Shown here piece by piece: positions 16,683 to 24,673 of a stretch of 64,000 bases of DNA. Made by a program: the position numbers and the translations under genes. Each line of letters starts with the position of its first letter. The first letter of the stretch is position 1. The stretch comes from an uncultured Lachnospiraceae bacterium (GTDB taxonomy: Bacteria; Bacillota; Clostridia; Lachnospirales; Lachnospiraceae), in the NCBI GenBank assembly GCA_947631955.1, contig CANRNJ010000002.1:62001-126000 (forward strand), in the 5' to 3' direction. The notes under the pieces are model-generated. The model did no database searches, was not told the DNA's origin, and was given only the letters and a program-made list of their open reading frames with translations.

Positions 16683-18260
16683 CTATGCATAATTGTCCGG
16701 CAGATCGTTCTCGATCAGCACGACTTTCTGTTTCTCGTCGGGGATCGCATTTACCATCTGGAAAGCTTCTTGAAGCGTATCCACCACGATCATCCTGCCG
16801 GATGCAAATCCTGCCTCTGTCAGACCGTCTTGGATCGGTCTGGTCTGTTCTTTGCCGACCAGCACGGCATAATCACATTTATCGGCCGCATACATACCGA
16901 CTTCTTTATTCTCCCCGTACTGTTTTTCTCCCAATTCCACCATGCCCGGCGTCATAAGGATGCGCAGTTCCTTAAACATCGCCAGAGTATCGAGCGCCGC
17001 CATAAAACCGTTCTTGTTGGAATTGTAACTGTCGTCCAGTAAAATGCGGTCTTTCTGTTTGATTAGCTGTAACCGATGCGGTACGCTCTCTAACTGCTTC
17101 ACCGGATAGCGAAGGTTCTCCATAGGGATCCCCATTGTATTCGCCACCGCGATCGCTCCCGCGATATTCTGCACATTATGATCGCCTACCAGCCGGGTAT
17201 GGAACGCAACTTCTTTTCCGCTGTCGTCCCGCATTTTAAACGAAGAACCGTTCGGCGATACTTCTATATCATACGCCCTGTATGTGATATCGTTATCCGA
17301 AATACCGTAACTTACCACCGTCTTATCGATCCTGTGCGAGCGTATATACTCATTGTCATAGTTTAAAAAGACTCTGCCGTCTGTCGGCACCGCATCGGCC
17401 AATTCAAATTTGGTGGAGATGATGTTCTCGATCGTATGAAAGCTTTGAAGGTGCTGCGGCCCTATGGAAGTAATGATACCGTAATCAGGGTGCACAAGAT
17501 CACAGATCTCCTTGATGTCCCCCACTTCCCGTGCGCCCATTTCGCACAGAAAGATCTCATGAAACGGTTTCATCTGTTCCCTGACGGTTCTGACCACGCC
17601 AAGAGTGGTGTTATAATTGCCCGGCGTATACAGCACGTTGTATTGCGAAGACAACAGCGTGCTCAGAAAATATTTTACACTGGTCTTTCCATAGCTTCCC
17701 GTTATCCCGATAACCTTCAGGTCCGGCATCTGGCGCAGGATACGCGCCGCATCATTGATATAATACCGGTCGATCCCCTGTTCGATCGGCTTATTGATCT
17801 GATTGACCAATAAGATCAGAAAAGGGATGCCGAGAAAGATCAGCAGAAGGACCGTACTGCATACTCTCACTCTGCAGAAGCCCGGCGCCGCCAGAAACGC
17901 GGCGGCAGCGATGATCAAACAGACGATTATCGTTGTGAGAAACAGGCGTTTTACCCGTTTGGTGTATACAAGCGGTTTCTTGGCCGGATGCGGTTTGTTG
18001 ACCACGATCGTCATTATATTCATCACACAGGCTGCGGCGATGCAGCCGGTATTGCCGACTGCCGCAAGCGGAAGTGAAATGACCGCATAAAGACTCTTGC
18101 CCAACAGCCGCCCCACATTGCTGTGCACGCCCATCCACTCCATGTACTCTCTCGGTTTATAGGAGTTCTGCTGAAACATATGCACAATATACAATTCATA
18201 CAGAACGGCCCCCGCCACATAAGTGACCGCCCAGATTACAGTCAACACATCATACAGCAT
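16683..18260 (-). CDS. murF: MurF-type Mur ligase with an N-terminal membrane domain
   Basis: A 525-residue protein. Residues about 185-525 are a Mur ligase: P-loop GITGSYGKTSVK (about 185-196), FLCEMGAREVGDIKEI, and LLDDSYNSNKNG near the C-terminal domain, all MurF-like. MurF adds D-Ala-D-Ala to UDP-MurNAc-tripeptide. Residues 1-155 are unusual: about four hydrophobic segments (near 5-28, 54-86, 107-125 and 132-154) that would anchor the enzyme in the membrane, whereas the textbook MurF is a soluble protein of about 450 residues. RBS AAGGAAAT precedes the ATG. It lies in an operon between an alpha/beta hydrolase and ddl. Another MurF may exist elsewhere in the genome. Confidence 0.85.
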   Translation of the reverse strand: MLYDVLTVIWAVTYVAGAVLYELYIVHMFQQNSYKPREYMEWMGVHSNVGRLLGKSLYAVISLPLAAVGNTGCIAAACVMNIMTIVVNKPHPAKKPLVYTKRVKRLFLTTIIVCLIIAAAAFLAAPGFCRVRVCSTVLLLIFLGIPFLILLVNQINKPIEQGIDRYYINDAARILRQMPDLKVIGITGSYGKTSVKYFLSTLLSSQYNVLYTPGNYNTTLGVVRTVREQMKPFHEIFLCEMGAREVGDIKEICDLVHPDYGIITSIGPQHLQSFHTIENIISTKFELADAVPTDGRVFLNYDNEYIRSHRIDKTVVSYGISDNDITYRAYDIEVSPNGSSFKMRDDSGKEVAFHTRLVGDHNVQNIAGAIAVANTMGIPMENLRYPVKQLESVPHRLQLIKQKDRILLDDSYNSNKNGFMAALDTLAMFKELRILMTPGMVELGEKQYGENKEVGMYAADKCDYAVLVGKEQTRPIQDGLTEAGFASGRMIVVDTLQEAFQMVNAIPDEKQKVVLIENDLPDNYA

Positions 18261-18321
18261 AGATATTTCCTTGTTTTATATCTTTGTTTTATATCTTTGT
18301 CTTATATTTTCCTTATATCCG

Positions 18322-19086
18322 TTATCCGAAGAATGACAGCAATGCGCCGTGCACTTTCGGCGCCTGCTCCGCATAAGAAAAATGCCCCGCTCCTTCGCAC
18401 ACGACAAGTCCCGCATCCGGTATCAATTCCCGCATCCTCTCCGCATAGGACAGGGGCGTTGCCGTATCCTGATCGCCCCAGATAAGCAGCGTAGGACATT
18501 TTACCAGATGCATGAGCGGCTCCAGATCCTCGTTTACCACTTTCACCAGTGTCGCCCGCATGATAGGCGTAGCGCTGTTATAATCCGCTGATCCGCGTCT
18601 GCGCCGCATATCTTCCACCGCGTCCGGATAAAGAAAATGCAGGACCTTTGTACTCATGACCGCCCGCGCGATCTTATAACACCGAAGACTGATCCGCTGC
18701 ATTAGGCTCCTCTTAGGCAGGATGCCCGCACTGTCTATAAGGACCGCTTTCTCTATGACAAACGGAAGTTCCTGACGGGAATTCAACTTAAAGAACACCC
18801 TGCCTCCAAAAGAATGTACGACTATGCTGAATTTCGTAAACCCAAAGGAGCCGATGAATTTTATGATAAAATCAACATAATCATCTACGCACCACGGTCC
18901 GGGCGGTTCCGGCGTCCTGCCGAATCCCGGCATATCGGGGGCAATCACTCTGTGTCCGCTCGACAGGACGTCGATGATGCCCGCATAAAGCGTAATATTG
19001 GCGCCCCACCCATGCAGGAGCAGAATCACATCGCCTTCGCCTTCATCTATATAGTTCACCGCAATCGAATCAATCTTTTTAATCAC
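18322..19086 (-). CDS. Alpha/beta hydrolase
   Basis: A 254-residue alpha/beta-hydrolase fold protein: oxyanion-hole region LLLHGWGAN, nucleophile elbow VVHSFGGR (serine), acid in GDQDTATP and histidine in GAGHFSY, a complete catalytic triad. The substrate is unknown. The frame opens at a GTG at 19116 without ribosome site; I prefer the GTG at 19086, which follows GGTGG at four bases, though the start remains uncertain. It is first in a probable operon with murF and ddl, 61 bp upstream of murF. A role linked to envelope metabolism is only suggested by position. Confidence 0.8.
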   Translation of the reverse strand: MIKKIDSIAVNYIDEGEGDVILLLHGWGANITLYAGIIDVLSSGHRVIAPDMPGFGRTPEPPGPWCVDDYVDFIIKFIGSFGFTKFSIVVHSFGGRVFFKLNSRQELPFVIEKAVLIDSAGILPKRSLMQRISLRCYKIARAVMSTKVLHFLYPDAVEDMRRRRGSADYNSATPIMRATLVKVVNEDLEPLMHLVKCPTLLIWGDQDTATPLSYAERMRELIPDAGLVVCEGAGHFSYAEQAPKVHGALLSFFG

Positions 19087-19176
19087 ATTTCCACCATATC
19101 GATCAGTTAAAATCACGCAATTACTATCATATACCTATGCCTGCATTTTGGCAATTATGTTTCGCCGTACCGCTGT

Positions 19177-20625
19177 CTATTCGCTGTATTTCATCATGGC
19201 CTCGATCATTTCTGGATACGGGAACGAACACTCGCTTCTGCGGAAAATGCCGAAATTCTCTCCGCTGCCCGAAAACAGATTATTATCCCACCAACAGCAG
19301 GAGATGCTCCTTGCGCGCGCCGCGGCAAGGTAGTATGCCGCAAAATCTATTCGCGCCTGAGTATTGCCGCCTTTATCCCTTGCACCGAACTCATCGATGA
19401 CCACGCCGGTTCCGTTCTTCACATACTGTTCAAACAATGCGTCCATTGTCTTATCGATCTCGGACGTGCTTGCCGCATTATCCACGCTCCACTGGTTGGT
19501 GCTTCCGCTCTCGTCCGGAGCCTGTAAGGCAAAGTTATAGGGAGTATAGGCATGGACCTCCACTAAGATCTTGTTTTCGTTTCCATCTGCGTCCTTAGGC
19601 AGCTCAAAATACTGGTTGGTCGCCCCCTGCACAGAAGCGTCATAACCGGGAACGAGCAGATATCTCTCTGCATTATAACCGCCTGAAGCCCTCACCGTAT
19701 CTACAAACAGCTGATTAAGTTCATTGATGCACTTCACGGATTCCACACACTCGGAATTGTTAAGATCCAGCCACCATTCATAGTCGGTGCCTACCAGCCG
19801 CGGTTCATTGAGCGACTCCATGATCAGGTGCTCGTCATAATCCGCAAAGCGTCCCGCAAGCTGCGTCCATATCGACTTGACATACGCCTTGGACTGATCC
19901 ATATACTCTTGGGAAGGATACATGTAGTTCGTAGAATTATCGTGATGTATATTGAGAATAACATACATATCATTCTCCATCGCATAATCGACCACTTCCT
20001 GTACGCGGTCCAGCCACGCTTCGCTGATCGTGTAATTTCCATCATCCGACACATGATTGTGCCACGATACCGGGACGCGCAGCGTTTCAAAACCGGCGGC
20101 CTTGACCGCATCGATCATCTCTTTCGTCGTGTCGATCTTGCACCAATAAGACTCATAGGACATCTCGTCTTCCAGATTTTCATCCGTGTAAGCGTCAAAC
20201 GTATTGCCGAGCACCCAGCCGACTTTCATCTTTTCAACAAATTCAATCGCCGTTGTATCCACGCCATCCTCCAGTGCACATTTCTCTATCGTGATCTCCG
20301 GAACACCGGTTTCCTGAACCGCGTCCGCTTCCTCTTCCGCCCCGGCGCTCTCCGCATCTAAGGCGTCCTGCGGGGCATCGGTTTCGTCCGCGCTTTCCTG
20401 TTCTGTTCCGGTCTGTCCGGATTCCTCCGCCGCGTCTTCTGCTTTCTGCTCCACGTCGGTCTCTCCGGCGTCCTGCTCTGCGTCAGTTCCTCCTGTTTCC
20501 TGCCCTGCGCCGGTCTCCCCGGTCTGGACTGACGATTCCGCAGCGGTGCCGCCGCCCGCGCCGCATGCTGTTGTCACGGCAATCATTGCTCCCGCCAAAC
20601 ACAAAGCTAATATTCTGTTTTTCAT
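19177..20625 (-). CDS. GH5-family glycoside hydrolase, secreted lipoprotein
   Basis: A 482-residue exported glycosidase. A lipoprotein signal peptide ends at Cys21 (VTTAC). A Glu/Asp/Gly/Thr-rich linker spans about 25-108, then a GH5 TIM barrel. The acid/base Glu is in ESLNEPRLVG (E274) and the nucleophile in VVIDEFGARD (E412); RVPVSWHN and NIHHDN are further GH5 landmarks. GH5 enzymes cut beta-glucans such as cellulose, lichenan or mannan; the exact substrate cannot be told. RBS AAAGGGG precedes the ATG. It is last of a minus-strand series, 81 bp after a 33-aa small ORF. Confidence 0.9.
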   Translation of the reverse strand: MKNRILALCLAGAMIAVTTACGAGGGTAAESSVQTGETGAGQETGGTDAEQDAGETDVEQKAEDAAEESGQTGTEQESADETDAPQDALDAESAGAEEEADAVQETGVPEITIEKCALEDGVDTTAIEFVEKMKVGWVLGNTFDAYTDENLEDEMSYESYWCKIDTTKEMIDAVKAAGFETLRVPVSWHNHVSDDGNYTISEAWLDRVQEVVDYAMENDMYVILNIHHDNSTNYMYPSQEYMDQSKAYVKSIWTQLAGRFADYDEHLIMESLNEPRLVGTDYEWWLDLNNSECVESVKCINELNQLFVDTVRASGGYNAERYLLVPGYDASVQGATNQYFELPKDADGNENKILVEVHAYTPYNFALQAPDESGSTNQWSVDNAASTSEIDKTMDALFEQYVKNGTGVVIDEFGARDKGGNTQARIDFAAYYLAAARARSISCCWWDNNLFSGSGENFGIFRRSECSFPYPEMIEAMMKYSE

Positions 20626-20706
20626 AGTCTGCCCCTTTCTGCAAATATCATGTCTTTATTTTACTTATAAAGAGCAGCAATCGCAATATGTGAAACGATT
20701 TTTCTT

Positions 20707-20808
20707 TTATCTTGACATATAATCCAGATAATCCGCTTCCGTTGCAAACAGCATGTAGACCCCGTTGACATATCCCATATAACCGCTCTCTACTGCATAA
20801 CCTTTCAT
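20707..20808 (-). CDS. Small ORF, 33 aa, with strong ribosome site
   Basis: Encodes a Tyr/Gly-rich 33-residue peptide starting MKGYAVESGYMGYVNG and ending in DYLDYMSR, with no membrane segment. It has AAAGGAG eight bases before the ATG. I recall similar short MxGYxVExGYMGYV peptides in Lachnospiraceae genomes, but this is memory, not a search. An inverted repeat ATCCTTAT/ATAAGGAT (20853-20860 region and directly before the ATG) could fold over the initiation region. It sits between the MATE terminator and the GH5 gene. Function unknown. Confidence 0.6.
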   Translation of the reverse strand: MKGYAVESGYMGYVNGVYMLFATEADYLDYMSR

Positions 20809-20860
20809 ATCCTTATCTCCTTTCAGTTTCATCCGAACCTTTGTTCTGGTATAAGGATAC

Positions 20861-20890
20861 AAAAAACAGAGTCCGATATCTCGGACTCTG
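20861..20890 (-). terminator. Terminator of the MATE gene
   Basis: Perfect 10-bp stem on the minus strand (20881-20890 with 20867-20876), 4-base loop, followed by TTTTTT (20861-20866), five bases after the MATE stop codon. Confidence 0.92.
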
Positions 20891-20894
20891 AGAT

Positions 20895-22298
20895 TTATGC
20901 GTTCTGAAATTTTTCTTCTGCGCTTTCCTGCTCAGGCGCTGCCGGCGGATGCGTGACGATCGACTTCAATTTCCATTTTCCTTGGAAATATCTCGCTACA
21001 CAAACAAGCGCTGTCGTGATCCATGTGGCCCCGGTCGTGATCCAGATGCTCCAGTATCCCAACACCGGGATACGAATGAATATCTGGGAATACAGGATAC
21101 GGCAGGCAACCTCGGTAAATCCGTTTATCATGGAAAATCCCGTGTCGCCGCAGCCGTTCAGAAGCGCGCGGGGCACATAGATCATGCCGAGTCCGGCATA
21201 ACACAGGCTCGTGATGCGGAGCGCCCTGTAACCGATGTCAATAACATCCTGCTCTTTTACGAAAATGCCGACGATGTTTTTTCCGAACAGATACGCTACG
21301 GGTATCAATACGACACTGAATATCAATACGATAAAGGTACACTGGACAAACCCTTTCTTGACGCGCTCCGTCTGCCGGGCTCCCATATTCTGGCCCGCAT
21401 ACGTCGTGAGCGCGGCTCCCAGCGAGCCAAAAGGCTGCTGTACGATCTGTTCGATCCGGTTCGTGATCGTATACGCGGCCATGACCGTATCGCCAAAAGA
21501 ATTGACCACGCCCTGAAGCACCATGCAGGAGATCGCGATCATGGAATTCTGTAACGCCAGCGGAACGCCCAGCTGAAAGGATTTGACGATGATGGAGGAC
21601 TGCGGTTTCAATTCTTCCCTGCTCAGCCGGAAATACGCCACTTTATGGTATGCGTAAATCAGACATGAAACCGCGGAAACCGCCTGCGAGATAATCGTTG
21701 CGAGCGCCACGCCGAACACACCCATCCCGAACGACAGCACAAAAGTCAGATCCAGCACCACGTTGACGATACTTGATACGATCAAAAAATACAACGGCGT
21801 TCTGGAATCGCCCAACGCCCTCAGGATCGCGGCGATGCCGTTATACAGAGCAATGGCGGCGATACCGATGCAGGTCGTCCGCATATAAAGAATGGAATCG
21901 CCTATAATATTGTCCGGCGTCGCAAGGAGCCGCAGCAGACCGGGCGCAGCGAGAATACCGATAACACTTACCAAAAGCGAGACCGCTATAAGCACATAGT
22001 AAGAATTGGCGATGGTGCTGCGTACATTCTTTTCATCTTTTGCCCCGAAGTACTGCGCGACAATGATCCCGATACCGATCGCCAGTCCGGAACTCAGAGA
22101 AAAGAACAGGAAATTCATGGATCCGCAGCTTCCCACCGCGGCAAGGGCGTTTTTGCCCACAAAATTTCCCACAACGACCGAATCCACCATATTGTACAGC
22201 TGCTGAAAAAGATTCCCTATGAGAAGCGGCAGCGCAAACTTTAAAATATGCTTTGCAGGACTGCCCGTCGTCATATCCGTTATATTTTTGCCATTCAT
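20895..22298 (-). CDS. MATE-family efflux transporter
   Basis: A 467-residue, about 12-helix membrane protein of the multidrug and toxic compound extrusion family: FALPLLIGNLFQQLYNMVDS in helix 1, then two similar six-helix halves. Such pumps expel cationic or organic compounds using a Na+ or H+ gradient; the substrate is not predictable. I chose the ATG at 22298 behind GGAAGGA; the frame extends to 22340 without a ribosome site. It is divergent from an AraC-type regulator, with a 21-bp-spaced direct repeat between them, so regulation by that protein is likely. Confidence 0.9.
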   Translation of the reverse strand: MNGKNITDMTTGSPAKHILKFALPLLIGNLFQQLYNMVDSVVVGNFVGKNALAAVGSCGSMNFLFFSLSSGLAIGIGIIVAQYFGAKDEKNVRSTIANSYYVLIAVSLLVSVIGILAAPGLLRLLATPDNIIGDSILYMRTTCIGIAAIALYNGIAAILRALGDSRTPLYFLIVSSIVNVVLDLTFVLSFGMGVFGVALATIISQAVSAVSCLIYAYHKVAYFRLSREELKPQSSIIVKSFQLGVPLALQNSMIAISCMVLQGVVNSFGDTVMAAYTITNRIEQIVQQPFGSLGAALTTYAGQNMGARQTERVKKGFVQCTFIVLIFSVVLIPVAYLFGKNIVGIFVKEQDVIDIGYRALRITSLCYAGLGMIYVPRALLNGCGDTGFSMINGFTEVACRILYSQIFIRIPVLGYWSIWITTGATWITTALVCVARYFQGKWKLKSIVTHPPAAPEQESAEEKFQNA

Positions 22299-22345
22299 CT
22301 TGTATCCTTCCGACCTATCCGTCGTTTTCCTAATATTCATTGTAG

Positions 22346-22380
22346 ATTATAAGCACAGTTTCACAGGCATACTAATTATA
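22346..22380 (-). promoter_or_regulatory. Candidate -10 boxes for the MATE gene
   Basis: Two TATAAT boxes on the minus strand, 22375-22380 and 22346-22351. Neither has a good -35, as is typical of promoters that need an activator. Confidence 0.4.
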
Positions 22381-22381
22381 C

Positions 22382-22411
22382 TTTGTCATTTATTTATTAT
22401 TTTTTGTCATT
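22382..22411. promoter_or_regulatory. Direct repeat, candidate AraC-family operator
   Basis: TTTGTCATT occurs at 22382-22390 and again at 22403-22411, exactly 21 bp apart (two helical turns), the spacing of half-sites bound by AraC-type proteins. The distal copy touches the -35 position of the MATE -10 box at 22375-22380. Confidence 0.45.
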
Positions 22412-22530
22412 GCGACCCTATTCTGCCAAATACTTTTTCTCATATTTTGCTGTCTGTTCCTTGATTTCCTTTATGAACTGCTTTAATCTATTTATACACA
22501 GGTATCATTCCAATAAAAAGAGGACAAAAA

Positions 22531-23415
22531 ATGGAAAATATAAAGCAGTATGAAAATAAGAACAATTATGAAAACATATACTTTTCTGACATGATCAACG
22601 TGATTCAGGCCGATTCGTACCCGCGCTCCTTCGCCCTTCACTGGCACAAGTACGCGGAGCTGGCCGCTCTTCCGGACGATGCGGATACAGCCTGTCTGCC
22701 GGTCCTTCGGATCAATCAGACTTCATACCGGTTAGCGCCCGGCGATATCCTGATGATCTGGCCCGGAGAAGTACACGAAACCGAAGAAAACAAAGGCGGT
22801 CAGCTGGTGGGGCTTCAGTTCCCCATAACCCTCTTAAATGACCTTCCCGACTTTACGCCTTTTGTCCATATTTTCCGCACCTTTCATCATATACGCCAGA
22901 CAGAATCCCCGGAACTGTCCCAACAGATCCATGCGCACATACGGCAGATGCTGTCCGTCCAGAAGAACAGGGGCACCTTCGCAGGCGTCGAAACACTGAT
23001 CTGCCTGTATGAAATGTTCATAGATTTCGGAAATCACGTCAAGAATACCGTATTAAACAGTAAAGACCTGCACCCCTTGGGAAACAGCGGGATCATAGAC
23101 AAGATCAGCGCGGCATGCAGCTATATCACAGACCACTGTGACCAAGAAATCTCGCTTGCGTCCGCCGCCGGTCATATCGGCTTCAGCGAATGGTATTTCT
23201 CGCGCATATTCAAACAGATCACAAGCTATAACTTTGTAGAATATCTTACCCTGCAAAGGATCAAGCGGGCGCAGCTGCTGCTGTCCGACTCGGATATCCC
23301 GATCACGGAGATCTCCTATCAGGCGGGGTTCAAAAGCATCTCTACTTTCAACCGCACGTTCAAACAGTACCGGGGCTGTTCTCCAAGCCAGTACCGCAGA
23401 TATTACCAAAAATAG
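22531..23415 (+). CDS. AraC-family transcriptional regulator
   Basis: A 294-residue regulator. The N-terminal half (about 20-110) is a cupin-like sensing domain: ALHWHKYAELAAL and APGDILMIWPGEVHE. The C-terminal about 100 residues carry two helix-turn-helix motifs: ISLASAAGHIGFSEWYFSRI and ITEISYQAGFKSISTFNRTF, the latter being the AraC signature. A sugar- or aromatic-responsive activator is typical of this layout, but the ligand is unknown. RBS AGAGG precedes the ATG. It is divergent from the MATE gene, the likely target. Confidence 0.9.
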   Translation: MENIKQYENKNNYENIYFSDMINVIQADSYPRSFALHWHKYAELAALPDDADTACLPVLRINQTSYRLAPGDILMIWPGEVHETEENKGGQLVGLQFPITLLNDLPDFTPFVHIFRTFHHIRQTESPELSQQIHAHIRQMLSVQKNRGTFAGVETLICLYEMFIDFGNHVKNTVLNSKDLHPLGNSGIIDKISAACSYITDHCDQEISLASAAGHIGFSEWYFSRIFKQITSYNFVEYLTLQRIKRAQLLLSDSDIPITEISYQAGFKSISTFNRTFKQYRGCSPSQYRRYYQK

Positions 23416-23432
23416 CGCGTGTAGGCAGAAGA

Positions 23433-24578
23433 TCAGACCGTCCTCATCTGCCGGATATTTTCAACGATACGTTTCAGTTCACAGACCACGGTGTCCATTT
23501 CGCTCTTCGTATTGTCTTCGCTCAGTGTCATGCGCAATGCGCCGCGCGCCCATTCCGGCGGCAGCCCCAGTGCCAGCAGCACATGGGAGGGATCCAGTGC
23601 GCCGGTCGTACATGCCGATCCGCCGGATGCGCATATCCCTTTCATGTCCAGCATGATAAGCGCCGATTCACTCTCCACGGATTCAAAACTCACATTCACA
23701 TTGCCCGGCAGCCGTTTTACAGGATGCCCGTTGAGCTTTGCCCCCGGTATTCCGCTTAAGATACGGTCGATCAAGTAATCTCTCAGTTGAGTTTCTCTGG
23801 CGTTCTTTTGGTCCATGATGCGATAAGCGCGCTTTACCGCCGCCTCCATTCCGACTATCCCCGCGACATTTTCCGTTCCGGCGCGTCTGCCCCGCTCCTG
23901 CTGTCCGCCGTGGATAAACGAGCGGAGTCTGGTGTTTCTGCTGATATAAAGGAATCCCACGCCCTTGGGCCCGTTAAATTTGTGTCCGCTGGCGGACAGA
24001 AGGCCGATATGGCAGCCCGGAACATCGATCGGCATCTGCCCGTACATCTGAACGGCGTCCGTATGAAAAGGGATCCCGTGCCGGTCCGCTATCCCGCCGA
24101 TCTCCTGTATCGGCTGTATGGTTCCGATCTCATTGTTGGCATACATAACGGAGATCAGTATCGTATCGGGACCGATCGCTTTTTCAAGCTGCTCCACATC
24201 CACGATCCCGTCTTTATCCACATCCAGATACGTCACCCTTGCGCCCTGTTTTTCCAGATATTCGCATGTGCGCAATACGGCATGATGCTCTATTTTCGAG
24301 GTGATGATGTGGTTTCCTTTTTCTTTATACGCCTCATAGGCGGCCTTGAGCGCCCAGTTATCGGACTCCGTTCCGCCCGCCGTAAAAAAGATTTCATTGG
24401 GCTCGACGCCAAGCGTTTCCGCAATGGTTTCTTTTGCCCGCACAATGGCCTTTTTACTCTCATTCCCCAGTTTGTATATGCCGCCCGCATTTCCGTAATA
24501 CTCCGTAAAATACGGCAGCATGGCTTCCACGACTTCCGGGGCAGTCTTCGTGGTCGCCGCATTATCAAGATAGATCAT
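23433..24578 (-). CDS. Cysteine desulfurase (NifS/IscS family)
   Basis: A 381-residue PLP enzyme that takes sulfur from cysteine for Fe-S clusters or tRNA thiolation. The PLP lysine is in SASGHKFNGPKG (K200), and the persulfide cysteine in GGSACTTGALDPSHVL (C323) lies in the class I loop; DAVQ and FTAGGTESDN are also present. No scaffold gene (iscU/nifU) or thiI lies beside it, so the acceptor is unknown. RBS AGGAG precedes the ATG. It follows mfd on the same strand, with a degenerate 26-bp repeat pair between them. Confidence 0.92.
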   Translation of the reverse strand: MIYLDNAATTKTAPEVVEAMLPYFTEYYGNAGGIYKLGNESKKAIVRAKETIAETLGVEPNEIFFTAGGTESDNWALKAAYEAYKEKGNHIITSKIEHHAVLRTCEYLEKQGARVTYLDVDKDGIVDVEQLEKAIGPDTILISVMYANNEIGTIQPIQEIGGIADRHGIPFHTDAVQMYGQMPIDVPGCHIGLLSASGHKFNGPKGVGFLYISRNTRLRSFIHGGQQERGRRAGTENVAGIVGMEAAVKRAYRIMDQKNARETQLRDYLIDRILSGIPGAKLNGHPVKRLPGNVNVSFESVESESALIMLDMKGICASGGSACTTGALDPSHVLLALGLPPEWARGALRMTLSEDNTKSEMDTVVCELKRIVENIRQMRTV

Positions 24579-24594
24579 TCCGGATACTCCTTCG

Positions 24595-24654
24595 GTATAC
24601 TTCCTGCTCCTGTATGCTCCTCATTCCCGCATACTTCCCGTTCCTGTGCGCTCC
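24595..24654. repeat. Two degenerate 26-bp repeats between mfd and the desulfurase
   Basis: Copies at 24595-24620 and 24629-24654 match at about 21 of 26 positions, offset 34 bp. Similar diverged short repeats occur in other spacers of the window. Function unknown. Confidence 0.45.
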
Positions 24655-24673
24655 GCCGCTTCTTCCGGCCCGC

